Source: JAUVXJ01 sp034411995 (GTDB lineage: Bacteria > Chloroflexota > Anaerolineae > UBA7937 > B3-Chlor). From it: a stretch of 64,000 nucleotides of DNA. The notes beneath the pieces are model-generated. The model was not told where the DNA came from and did not search any database. It saw only the letters and a program-made list of their open reading frames with translations. This document shows positions 17,136 to 24,924 of the stretch, one piece after another (within the stretch, counting starts at the first letter, position 1; each line of letters begins with the position of its first letter). The stretch spans positions 1-64,000 of the forward strand of contig DAOUME010000010.1 of NCBI GenBank assembly GCA_034411995.1, given 5' to 3'. A program made the position numbers and the translations under genes.

Positions 17136-17957
17136 TCAACCCAAACCCAGGCGCCTCTGCGTCTCCGCCAGCTTCTCCTCCGCATTCTCGAAATCCCCCC
17201 TCTGACCCGGGGGCAAGAGCAAGGCGACGCTGCACATGGCCAGTTTGGTCACATCGATCAGATAGTCAGCTCGTGCGAAGTCGTCGACCTCGGAACTCGC
17301 AGGCGGATAGATCGGCTCTCCGAACCTCACTGCGATCACCCTCAACCGCCCCTTCTTCTCCTTCGTCACCAGCCCCATGGGTACCAGAGGCACTCGCTTC
17401 TTCAGGGAGAACACGGCAGCGCCGGTCCTCAGGTCACCCTCCAGCAGACCGTTTCCTCTCGTCCTGCCCGTGATGGACAGCCACAGCACGTTTCCGGAAC
17501 CATCCAACCAGCGCAGGACGTCCTTGACCAGCCTTCCTTCCAGCCGGTAGGCACCAGCCTGGTCCTTGTGGACCGGGAAGACAAACTGACCCACCCCGAG
17601 GACCTTGAGCAGGGCATTGGCCTCCGTGATGATCTCCGGCCGGGCGATGGCCCTTATTCGGACACGTTCCGTGGAGATGCGGCAGCCAACCTTGATCACC
17701 GCGCGCAGCGACTGCGCCACCGTGGGGTAGTTGCTCACCAGGATCGCCGCCCGCGTGCCGTCCAACGAAGCAGGAATGGCTTCCACCTCGACCCCTCTGA
17801 CGGACCAGTCCGTCAGGCGCCGAACCCTCCGGCTGCGATCCAGCAGCGCCAGAGAACAGAGGGCGGAATCTATCCGTCCCACCGTATGCCGCTTCATCAC
17901 GCCGGCCAACGCCTCTGTATAGCGCAACCCCTTCTCCATCCTGCCTCCCTCTGACAA
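17136..17957 (-). CDS. PlsC-like acyltransferase-fold protein, motif I divergent
   Basis: 273 residues. The pattern ILVSNYPTVAQSLRAV at about 72-87 sits where PlsC enzymes have NHxxxxD, while LWLSITGRTRGNGLLEGDL and VPLVPMGLVTK resemble the FPEGTRS and VPVVPV blocks. The catalytic His of motif I is Tyr here and the Asp is absent, so acyl transfer by the usual mechanism is doubtful. The protein is probably peripheral to the membrane and without a signal peptide. A promoter with TTGACA and TATAAT lies at 17985-18012. It could be a lipid-binding or regulatory relative of 1-acylglycerol-3-phosphate acyltransferase. Confidence 0.55.
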   Translation of the reverse strand: MSEGGRMEKGLRYTEALAGVMKRHTVGRIDSALCSLALLDRSRRVRRLTDWSVRGVEVEAIPASLDGTRAAILVSNYPTVAQSLRAVIKVGCRISTERVRIRAIARPEIITEANALLKVLGVGQFVFPVHKDQAGAYRLEGRLVKDVLRWLDGSGNVLWLSITGRTRGNGLLEGDLRTGAAVFSLKKRVPLVPMGLVTKEKKGRLRVIAVRFGEPIYPPASSEVDDFARADYLIDVTKLAMCSVALLLPPGQRGDFENAEEKLAETQRRLGLG

Positions 17958-17984
17958 CGACGACTTGCCTAAAAAAACTAAATA

Positions 17985-18012
17985 ATTATACCTCAGTATT
18001 GGGGCTTGTCAA
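17985..18012 (-). promoter_or_regulatory. promoter of the PlsC-like gene
   Basis: Minus strand TTGACA (18012-18007), 16 bases, TATAAT (17990-17985). Start of transcription would be near 17978, about 20 bases before the gene. The A/T-rich start region (AAAAAAACTAAATAATTATA on the plus strand) stands out in this GC-rich DNA. Confidence 0.65.
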
Positions 18013-18043
18013 GCCCGAGGATCCAAGCGTGCGTAAGCGGTAG

Positions 18044-18064
18044 GGGCGACCCGGCGGGTCGCCC
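18044..18064. repeat. small GC-rich palindrome
   Basis: Perfect 9-bp arms GGGCGACCC and GGGTCGCCC around GGC, preceded by TAG. It resembles the short palindromic repeats scattered in many bacterial genomes and shares the TAGGGG start style of the elements at 16278 and 16373. Confidence 0.6.
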
Positions 18065-18297
18065 GTGCCAGCCTGGCGCATCGGCCCGAAAGCTCACCGG
18101 CCTCCGCTGACCGAGCCGTCGTAACCTCAACGGCGCACTGGTGTTTGTATCATTGGAAAAGACTCATCGCAGGTTTACGCCAGTCGGATATCTCCTTGTC
18201 GCTGGTTGCAGTGACTCCAGAAAGGCCAGCAGACGCTGACATGCCTGGCGCGCTACCCCAGTGCGCTGAGCCGCGCGGAACGAAGAAAGAACTCATA

Positions 18298-18366
18298 AGC
18301 AGGGTGGTGTGGTAAGCGCCGATCGCTCTCCCCGAAGGAGCCGATGGTCGGCGCTTTCTCGTCCCC
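18298..18366 (+). promoter_or_regulatory. T-box-like leader with terminator/antiterminator hairpin (tentative)
   Basis: AGGGTGG (18301-18307) is followed by a stem AAGCGCCGA (18314-18322) and its complement TCGGCGCTT, then TCTCGTCCCC. The order AGGGTGG, hairpin, CTTTCGTCCC-like tail is that of T-box leaders, which sense uncharged tRNA. The next bases (TGTGG) do not fit the usual ACCGCG, and I cannot define a stem I or specifier loop with confidence in 18130-18300. The 471-base gap 17958-18428 shows no gene. The downstream gene is a membrane phosphodiesterase, unusual for a T-box. Confidence 0.35.
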
Positions 18367-18428
18367 AGGCTAAGAGCCTGGGCGCAAGGCACGTAGAGTA
18401 GGGAGGCATCGCTACAGGAGGAACGATC

Positions 18429-20144
18429 ATGGCTAAGCGTTTAGCGGTTCTGGTGGTCATTCCCTTGCTTCTGGCAGCCATAGGCTTCGGCGGTCAGAAG
18501 ATCATGGAGTCTGGCTGGGGCGCGATGGTCGACTATCAAAGCCCGTACACGGCTGCCCTTCCCGCCGGCCAGGGAGGAGCGCCTGTCACCGACCAGGTGG
18601 TCATCGTCCTGCAGGATGGCCTGCGTCTTGATACCTCCAGGGAACTGGAAACGTGGAACCAGCTCCGCGCCCAGGGTGCCGAGTTGAGTGTCCGGGTTGA
18701 ACAGCCGTCCCTCTCCATCCCCTCCTTCACGGTCATCAACAGCGGCACCTACCAGGAGATCAGCGGGGTCACTACCAACTGGTACGAGGGTCCCATCCCC
18801 CCGGTGGATAGCATCTTCTGCGCCGCGCAAGCGGAAGGTCTGACCACAGCCATGGTGCAGGAGGCCGGGGGTCCCAAGCTCTTCGAGCCCTGCCTCGACT
18901 CTCCCATCTTTCCGGAGATCCCCCAGGACGACCGCCGCGCAGCCGATGACATCATTCTGGAGGAAAGTCTGGCTGCCCTGGAGGAGAAGCCCAATCTGCT
19001 GTGGATCCACTTCTCGGGCTCTGACTGGTCCGGCCACCACTATGGGGGAGCCAGCGAGGAGTATCGTCAGTTCGCCAGGGAGATCGACGCCCGCATCGCC
19101 AAGATCGCCGAGGCGATGGATCTCAGCTCCTCGGTGCTCATCGTCAACTCGGACCACGGGCAGATCGACAGCGGTGGACACGGAGGCTGGGAGGAAGTGG
19201 TGGTCCAGGCACCACTGGTCATCGCCGGAGAGGGCATCAAGCCTGGCTCCTATGGCGAAGTCGAGCAAGCGCGCATCGCTCCCACCGTGGCCGCGCTACT
19301 GGGCATCCCCATGCCGGCCCACAACCAGGGTCTGCCCCTCTTCGACCTCCTGGACATGCCTGCGCAGGTGAGGGCCGAACGAGCGGTAGACGTGGCGCAC
19401 CAGCACCAGCTCTTCTACGGCCAGTACCTGAGCGAGGTGGGGGCCGACGCCTACGCCAGCAGTGAGCTAGGAGAGGCCGACCAGGCGTTGGCCCAAGGCG
19501 ACCACCAGACCGCCTACCAGCGGGCGACGGAGTTCGCCGAGAACATCCGCCAGTACGCAGAGAGCGCACGGCAAAGCAGGCTGTGGAGGGAGAGGCTGTG
19601 GCGCCTGCCGGTGGCCCTGCTGCCGTGGGTCATCCCTGCACTGTGCCTGGCCCTGTATCCCAGGAAGCGGGATCTGGTCGTCTCGCTCATTGGCGCGGTG
19701 CTGTACTTCGTGCTCTACAACGGGTACTTCTTCCTCCGGGGATACTCCTGGTCCCTGAGCGTCTTCAACGAAGAGTACCTGATTCCCGGCTTTCTGCAGC
19801 AAAGAGTGATCGAGGGAGCGGTTTGCCTGCTCATCGCCGCCGTCGTGGTGGGGGTGTTGATGAGAGGCAGGACGATCCTGGAGACCGCGCTGGCCGCGGT
19901 CAACATGTCCCTCTTCGTCGGCCTGGGGCTGCTCGTGCAGGTGGACCTCTTCTATTGGGTCTACGGTGTGGAGTGGACCTGGTATCTGCCCAATTTCCGG
20001 TGGGGGATCAAGTACTACTTCGATCTGCTGCAACTGCTCCCCACCGGATTGGCCGCGCTCGTCGCGCCGTTGATCTCCCTGGCGGCCAAGGTGATCACAG
20101 ATCGTATCTCGCTGGCCAGGGCGAGGGTCGCAGGGCCGAGGTGA
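18429..20144 (+). CDS. membrane alkaline-phosphatase-superfamily phosphodiesterase/phosphatase
   Basis: 571 residues. An N-terminal membrane anchor (about 5-25) precedes an extracytoplasmic AlkP-fold domain. Metal ligands are visible as VIVLQDGLRLD, FSGSDWSGHHYG, NSDHGQ and GGHGGWEE, with the nucleophile likely in LSIPSFTVINSG. The C-terminal third has five to six membrane helices (about 395-560). The family includes nucleotide pyrophosphatases, phosphopentomutase-like enzymes and lipid-headgroup transferases; the many membrane helices favour lipid- or glycan-linked phosphodiesters. ATG 18429 follows AGGAGG. A T-box-like structure lies just upstream. The substrate is unknown. Confidence 0.8.
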   Translation: MAKRLAVLVVIPLLLAAIGFGGQKIMESGWGAMVDYQSPYTAALPAGQGGAPVTDQVVIVLQDGLRLDTSRELETWNQLRAQGAELSVRVEQPSLSIPSFTVINSGTYQEISGVTTNWYEGPIPPVDSIFCAAQAEGLTTAMVQEAGGPKLFEPCLDSPIFPEIPQDDRRAADDIILEESLAALEEKPNLLWIHFSGSDWSGHHYGGASEEYRQFAREIDARIAKIAEAMDLSSSVLIVNSDHGQIDSGGHGGWEEVVVQAPLVIAGEGIKPGSYGEVEQARIAPTVAALLGIPMPAHNQGLPLFDLLDMPAQVRAERAVDVAHQHQLFYGQYLSEVGADAYASSELGEADQALAQGDHQTAYQRATEFAENIRQYAESARQSRLWRERLWRLPVALLPWVIPALCLALYPRKRDLVVSLIGAVLYFVLYNGYFFLRGYSWSLSVFNEEYLIPGFLQQRVIEGAVCLLIAAVVVGVLMRGRTILETALAAVNMSLFVGLGLLVQVDLFYWVYGVEWTWYLPNFRWGIKYYFDLLQLLPTGLAALVAPLISLAAKVITDRISLARARVAGPR

Positions 20145-20414
20145 GGGACAGCTCTGCCGTGAACACATCGGTCCAGAGAGGCTCCCCGGGCTATGCACGA
20201 AATGATCGCCCACACCGCGCAGTCCGAAGGGCCTCTCGTGGCCGGCCCTGGTCCTCACGACAGCAAGCTAGTCCCACAAACCGAGCGAAGGGAGGTGAAA
20301 GGAAAGATCGAGCCAGAGGCCATACTGGAATACTCGCCATCCCTTGCCCCGCCGGAGCGGCACGACCAGTCCCGCGCGACGGTGATCGTCAATACATAGG
20401 AAAGGAGCCGACAA

Positions 20415-20930
20415 ATGACAGCACGATCAGTCCCCTCCACCTTGCCTGTATTGGTCATCATCGTGATGGCCGTGGTCAGTATGGTCCAACTCCTCGCGCC
20501 CGGCCTCATCCATCCGGGTCTGATGCTCTTCGTCATCGGGCTGGTGTTCCTCGTCCTCTACTTCGTCAACTGGATACGGGAACCGCTGACGCTGATCACC
20601 GGATGGTTGTTGACCGGCTTTGGCTTGAGTTTCTGGGCCGTGAGCCTGGAACCCCTCGCCGCGGCAAGCCTCCCGTTGACCCTGCTTGGCCTCGGGCTAG
20701 CCTTCGTGGCTATCTACCTGACGCGCACGATCATTGAGGCCGAGGAAATCGAGAGCCGCCACTGGCCCCTCGTGCCTGGCGCCCTCCTCCTGGCCGTAGG
20801 GGTCCTCCTGGTGCTGGAGGGCTCTCTGGGGCGCCAGCGCCTGTGGAGCGTCATCGTCCCGCTCATCCCCTCAGCCGTGGCCATCTGGTACCTGTTCGAA
20901 TGGCGACGTGCTGCGATGGGCGAAAGGTAA
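20415..20930 (+). CDS. hypothetical integral membrane protein
   Basis: 171 residues with five predicted transmembrane helices (about 9-30, 34-52, 58-76, 84-103, 117-135, with a further C-terminal segment) and a short basic tail RRAAMGER. AAAGGAG precedes ATG 20415. I recognise no family motif. It lies 270 bases downstream of the phosphodiesterase on the same strand; that gap holds only a doubtful 68-codon frame. Its size and layout resemble many unnamed membrane proteins, and no function is assigned. Confidence 0.7.
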   Translation: MTARSVPSTLPVLVIIVMAVVSMVQLLAPGLIHPGLMLFVIGLVFLVLYFVNWIREPLTLITGWLLTGFGLSFWAVSLEPLAAASLPLTLLGLGLAFVAIYLTRTIIEAEEIESRHWPLVPGALLLAVGVLLVLEGSLGRQRLWSVIVPLIPSAVAIWYLFEWRRAAMGER

Positions 20931-21160
20931 GCGTGGGGCTCGCCAGCAACGGGGTGAGTCTCTCGACGCGCCGAAATGACAAGTCAGTTCTGGGCAGGCT
21001 CGTCAGAACATTCGGCCAGGCGAGGATGTCGCCCCGTCTTCCCTCTCCAACACCATCCGTGAGGTAACCCGGCCCGTTCTCCTCTATTGCTGCCTGGAAC
21101 CCTCCCCCGTCTTCCCACCCGTAGGGGATGCTCAAGCTCCGCTCTCACCCATCCCAGGGA

Positions 21161-21232
21161 GGAGAGCCTTCAAGTTACGGGGTAGAACATCCAGATAGTC
21201 CACCAGGTCGGCTCGCCTCACCTTCTCTGCCA
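21161..21232 (-). pseudogene. duplicated 3' end of the QueG-like gene (fragment)
   Basis: These 72 bases match 22364-22435 at 69 of 72 positions, in the same orientation. They encode the last about 24 codons of the QueG-like protein (VRRADLVDYL...LPRNLKAL) but nothing upstream. The fragment stands 1.2 kb from the intact gene, on the other side of the PEP-CTERM gene. The rest of 20931-21331 shows only this fragment and the terminator at 21274. Confidence 0.85.
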
Positions 21233-21273
21233 GGGACGGCGCCATCCGCTCCTCGCCAAACCTGGCGCACGAA

Positions 21274-21303
21274 AAAGGGCCACCCCCCAGGGGACAGCCC
21301 TTC
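21274..21303 (-). terminator. rho-independent terminator of the PEP-CTERM gene
   Basis: On the minus strand AAGGGC-TG-TCCCC, loop, GGGG-GG-TG-GCCCTT forms a strong hairpin followed directly by TTTTT. It lies about 30 bases after the stop of the PEP-CTERM gene. Confidence 0.75.
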
Positions 21304-21331
21304 TGGTAGTACCCAGGCTGTGTTCAGCGAC

Positions 21332-21949
21332 CTACTCTCTTTCCCTCCAGCGCGGCGCCCGCGCTGAGCGGAATCGAAGCGTCGCGTATCCCGCCAATCC
21401 CATCAGCCCGCCGCCCAGCAACACCATCGTCCCTGGTTCGGGCACGAACTCGTACGCCCAGCAGTCCTCAGCGAAGAAGATGGTGTCACAGACAACCTGG
21501 TCGGCTGATACCTCATCCACGGTATCGAGGGGCGATACGCATATCTCGAAGGGCCCCCAGAAGTCATCTGGCCACAGCCACTGGTTCCCTGCAGTCACGT
21601 CTCCGGAGTGATGCAGAGGGATGCCCACGCAGGCCCACCCCCAGGGGCCGTCGCTTGCGCACCCGTTCTGGTCCGCGCTGTATGGCTCCCCGTCACAGTC
21701 GGGCGGGTATGCCCAGTATTCACCGTTGGCGAAGGTCTCGCGATAGTACAGTGGTTCCCCCGGCTCCCATCCGCAACTCTCCCAGTTGTACTCGTAGGGA
21801 CCGCCGGCTTTCTCTATCAACTTCACCTCAGGGTTGCACTGGAAGCAGTCAGGCCAGGCAATCGTACTTTGTGCCAGCGCTACCCCGCCGCCTAGCAACA
21901 ACGCCACGCTCACACCTAGCAGCATCCCCCTTACCCAATGCCTCTTCAT
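21332..21949 (-). CDS. secreted PEP-CTERM protein
   Basis: 205 residues. An N-terminal signal peptide (MKRHWVRGMLLGVSVALLLGG, cleavage after ALA) precedes a Cys-, Trp- and Tyr-rich mature domain of about 145 residues. The C-terminus reads VPEPGTMVLLGGGLMGLAGY followed by an Arg-rich tail, which is the PEP-CTERM sorting signal: motif, hydrophobic helix, basic end. Such proteins are processed by an exosortase and exported to the surface or matrix. No exosortase is in this window. The gene has its own consensus promoter and terminator, so it is a single transcription unit. Function beyond sorting is unknown. Confidence 0.85.
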   Translation of the reverse strand: MKRHWVRGMLLGVSVALLLGGGVALAQSTIAWPDCFQCNPEVKLIEKAGGPYEYNWESCGWEPGEPLYYRETFANGEYWAYPPDCDGEPYSADQNGCASDGPWGWACVGIPLHHSGDVTAGNQWLWPDDFWGPFEICVSPLDTVDEVSADQVVCDTIFFAEDCWAYEFVPEPGTMVLLGGGLMGLAGYATLRFRSARAPRWRERE

Positions 21950-21996
21950 TGCCTGTCCTCCTCTTCTCCTACGATGAGTCCAATCCCATCGGTACC

Positions 21997-22025
21997 ATTA
22001 TAGCACGGCTGTGAATCCGTGTCAA
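21997..22025 (-). promoter_or_regulatory. consensus promoter of the PEP-CTERM gene
   Basis: Minus strand TTGACA (22025-22020), 17 bases, TATAAT (22002-21997): both hexamers perfect. Transcription should begin near 21990, about 40 bases before ATG 21949. The remainder of the 397-base gap 21950-22346 shows no gene. Confidence 0.8.
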
Positions 22026-22346
22026 CCCTCGGCCGGCACCCCTGATCTCCACGCGCTACCGCTCCGGGCCCACTCGCACCCTGCTCGCCATGGCTTCGGC
22101 ACCCCCCTCGAGCTGCGCGGGGCGGCCTGCGGCGAGCTCTGGGCAGCAGCTCCCAGCGGACCCGAGCCAGCCGTCGTGCTTTCCCTCCCGCCCCACTGCA
22201 GCCCTTCGCACTGGGGCGTTTGGTGCGACAAGATCTCCCGGTCCCGTCCGCTCGGCTCAACATAAGGTCTGTTTACCAAGTGGGCGACCAGCCGTACGCG
22301 GCAGCGGACCCGTCTCGTCACCGCCGCGGAATCGAGAGCCTCCATC

Positions 22347-23270
22347 CTATACCGTCCCGGCCAGGAGAGCCTTCAAGTTACGGGGTAGAACACCCAGATA
22401 GTCCACCAGGTCGGCTCGCCTGACCTTCTCCGCCATTGGCGCAGGCAACTGCTCAAGAGCCTTTCCCTCCAGGAGCTCAGCGGTCTCCTCCTGGGAGAGC
22501 TCCCCCTCATCCTCGATCCACTGCGCGACGCCTTTGTTCTCCGGGCAGACCGTCTGGCAATGGAGACAGCCCACCAGGCAGTTGTGCACCGACGGGCTGA
22601 TCCACGTGGGAAACGCAACCTCGCCGGGCTTCTCGTTGTGGAAGGTGAGGCAGCGCTCCGCACGCAGCAGAAAGCACTCTGAGGCGATGGCCCCGGTGGA
22701 ACAACGGCGGCCGCAGGCCCAACACTTCTCACATCTCTCCAGCATTTCTGGCTCGTGCCACTCGTCGTCGGGACACGGCAGATCGGAAAAAAAGGCTACG
22801 AGCCGATAGAAGCTCCCCAAACCAGGGGCGTAGGAGATGTTGTTTCTGCCGTATCGGCTCAACCCGCTGCGGACGGCCAGCAGCTTCTTGGGCACGGTGG
22901 CCCGAGTCAGGCGGTAGCCAGCCGGCGCAAGGGCTTCCGCCAGGAGATTTTCGACCCTCTGGTCCACGTCTCTGCCGTGCAAGTACGTAGGAGGCACCAA
23001 TCCGGACACCGTCCCTCCCTCCCAGTGGAAGGTGATCCGTCTGATAGGGTCCGGCACAGCGGCGATGATCAGCGACCTGGCCTCCGGCAGGCTGGCGGGA
23101 GGGTCGAACTCCAGCACCTCCAGGTACTCCCGGTATAGCTCCTCGTCGATCTGACCTTCCACGCGCCGTCCTTCGATCCCTGTTCGCAGCTCAGAGAGTC
23201 GTCGCGTCGATACGACTCGACCTTTGTACCCCTGGCCCTCCAGTATACGCTCCACGAGCGATGTGTCCAC
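22347..23270 (-). CDS. QueG-like 4Fe-4S iron-sulfur protein
   Basis: 307 residues. The C-terminal half has two cluster motifs: CEKCWACGRRCSTGAI and, about 45 residues later, CLVGCLHCQTVCPEN, the double 4Fe-4S arrangement of epoxyqueuosine reductase QueG. GLSRYGRNNISYAPGLGSFYRL matches the region before the clusters. QueG is a cobalamin-dependent enzyme of tRNA queuosine synthesis. This protein lacks an obvious N-terminal half typical of QueG and is shorter, so it may be a relative with another reductive role. GTG 23270 starts three bases after the upstream stop. Its 3' end is duplicated at 21161. Confidence 0.75.
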   Translation of the reverse strand: MDTSLVERILEGQGYKGRVVSTRRLSELRTGIEGRRVEGQIDEELYREYLEVLEFDPPASLPEARSLIIAAVPDPIRRITFHWEGGTVSGLVPPTYLHGRDVDQRVENLLAEALAPAGYRLTRATVPKKLLAVRSGLSRYGRNNISYAPGLGSFYRLVAFFSDLPCPDDEWHEPEMLERCEKCWACGRRCSTGAIASECFLLRAERCLTFHNEKPGEVAFPTWISPSVHNCLVGCLHCQTVCPENKGVAQWIEDEGELSQEETAELLEGKALEQLPAPMAEKVRRADLVDYLGVLPRNLKALLAGTV

Positions 23271-23272
23271 TG

Positions 23273-24280
23273 TTACGTATCTCCTCTCTCATGATGCAAG
23301 ACTGACGCTATGGGCCGAGCTCCACAGGGCAGCGATCGAGGCCGCCTGCTCCTCCGGAGGTTGGCCGGGCCAGGCCACGCCGACCATGACGCCTTCTCCG
23401 GAGCGAAGCGAGCCAGGATCACCCCGCTCACCACCACCATGGCCCCCACCGCTTGCAGAGGCGTCAGTCTCTCCCCCAGAGTGATCATGGCGATGACCAC
23501 CGCCAGGGGAGGCAACAATGTATTGTACGCCGCTGTCCTCGTCGCTCCTATCTCGCCGATGCTCTTGAAGTAGATGACGTAGGCCACGACCGCCGCCGGC
23601 CCGATGCTGTAGGCCAGGGCTAGCCACGCCCCGGGCGACACGCGCTCCCACGGCTGCGACACCATCTCTCCCCAGGCAAACGGCAACAGGAACAGGCTGC
23701 CGCAGACCATAGCCAGACTCATTAGGCGCAATGACGAGTACCGCTGTAGAGGTCGCCTGGACATCACTGCGGCCACGCCGGTCAAGAACGCCGCCAGCAG
23801 AATGGACAGGTCTCCACGCAGGTCCTGCCAGTTGAGCGCCAGGCCACCGTCGCCGCCGGTGGCGACCACCGTCAGCCCCGCGAAGGACAGCAGGATGCCC
23901 AGGGCCTGGAGGGGAGTCATCCTCTCCTGTCGGGAGGCCACGGCCAGGATGGCGGTCCACAGGGGGGCGGAGCCGTCGAACAGCGACGCGTTGGCCGCCG
24001 TGGTCCGACTGAGCCCCACACTGAAGAACACCTGGTACAGCCCGATCTGCAGCACACCGACGAGGGCCACCCACAGCCAGTCCTCTCTCCTGATCACAGG
24101 CCTGCCCTCCGTCGTCCACACCCAGACCACGATGATCACCGCCGAGGCCAGAAAGCGAAGGGCGGCGAAGGCCAAAGGAGCTATCTCCCGCAGACCGTAC
24201 TTGGCCACGCTGAAACCGACGGCCCAGATCACCAGGCTGCCGAGGACCAGCAGATCTGTGCGACCCCAGCGTTTGCTCAT
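23273..24280 (-). CDS. EamA/DMT-family transporter
   Basis: 335 residues. Ten predicted membrane helices form two EamA repeats (about 10-140 and 155-285), with typical segments LVIWAVGFSVAKYGL, ALRFLASAVIIV and LPPLAVVIAMITLGERLTPLQAVGAMVVVSGV. DMT carriers export or import amino acids, nucleotide sugars or small metabolites. I chose ATG 24280 (MSKRWGRTDL), preceded by GGGGGCG, because residues before it in the longer frame are Arg-rich and unlike a transporter. The QueG-like gene follows almost without gap. The substrate is not predictable. Confidence 0.88.
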   Translation of the reverse strand: MSKRWGRTDLLVLGSLVIWAVGFSVAKYGLREIAPLAFAALRFLASAVIIVVWVWTTEGRPVIRREDWLWVALVGVLQIGLYQVFFSVGLSRTTAANASLFDGSAPLWTAILAVASRQERMTPLQALGILLSFAGLTVVATGGDGGLALNWQDLRGDLSILLAAFLTGVAAVMSRRPLQRYSSLRLMSLAMVCGSLFLLPFAWGEMVSQPWERVSPGAWLALAYSIGPAAVVAYVIYFKSIGEIGATRTAAYNTLLPPLAVVIAMITLGERLTPLQAVGAMVVVSGVILARFAPEKASWSAWPGPANLRRSRRPRSLPCGARPIASVLHHERGDT

Positions 24281-24924
24281 CAATCGCCCCCTTACCCTCT
24301 GGCTCACCACGGCCCCGCGGCAGGCAGCCCGAGCCCGTTCTGCCTCTCGCGCCATACAACGCCCACCACCGAACGCCGGCCCCCAGTCAGCGAGACCTCG
24401 GCGCCTGACCACAGCCACCGCTGATCAGGCAGTGCGAACCGGCGGATCCCGCACCCGCAGCCGCCTGCATCCCAGCCGCGTACCGTTCCTGCAGACGCCA
24501 CCCCCAACCCACCAGGCGACGCCCCAGCCAGGAGATCACCTGGCGGCGGAAGCTGCTCCTCCCTTCGTGCACAGCCAGCTCGTGCAAGATCAGCCGATCT
24601 CTCTCCCAGCCTCAAACAACAGGTCTTCGTACCACTCCTGGTGCCCGAGGACACCACACCACGATCGCATCTTCAACCTCCTCGTGTCGTCCATCTCCGC
24701 ACATGGCTCGAACTTCGGTCACTCCAGCCCTCACGCTTGCCGCGAACCAAGCAAACCTGGTATGATCAGTGCGGGTAAAGCACCAAGGGGTACGAGGCAC
24801 GGCGCGTCTCGCCTCCGGCAGACTGCGCCAGAGCCCCTCCACCCTCCGAGCGGACTGTGCCAGCAGCCCGGTCGGTAAGCGCTTTATCCGCCTCCGAGGC
24901 TGGGTGATCCCCAGCCTCGCCCTT
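24281..24924. other. 644-base stretch with at most one small gene
   Basis: Apart from the doubtful small frame at 24387-24587, I find no gene, promoter of consensus quality or repeat here. Confidence 0.5.
24387..24587 (-). CDS. possible small basic protein, 66 residues
   Basis: Starting at TTG 24587 (MHELAVHEGRSSFRRQV), followed by ISWLGRRLVGWGWRLQERYAAG and a Gly/Ala/Cys tail. The Arg/Trp-rich amphipathic segment looks like the short membrane-associated proteins common in Chloroflexota, but I know no named family. GGGAGAG lies about 14 bases upstream. It sits alone in a gap between the EamA and GntR genes. It could be a chance frame. Confidence 0.35.
   Translation of the reverse strand: MHELAVHEGRSSFRRQVISWLGRRLVGWGWRLQERYAAGMQAAAGAGSAGSHCLISGGCGQAPRSR

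Noticed and set aside
16836..17954. 372-codon plus-strand frame
   Set aside because: It runs through the repeats and the antisense of the PlsC-like gene, with no domain.
20193..20399. 68-codon frame before the membrane protein
   Set aside because: No known pattern and no clear SD except at an internal GTG; the composition gives no support.
19583..20737. 384-codon frame overlapping the phosphodiesterase and the next gene
   Set aside because: It reads a different phase of two well-supported genes and has no family motif.
22011..22345. Several overlapping frames upstream of the QueG-like 3' end
   Set aside because: GC-rich intergenic; all frames are open by composition only.
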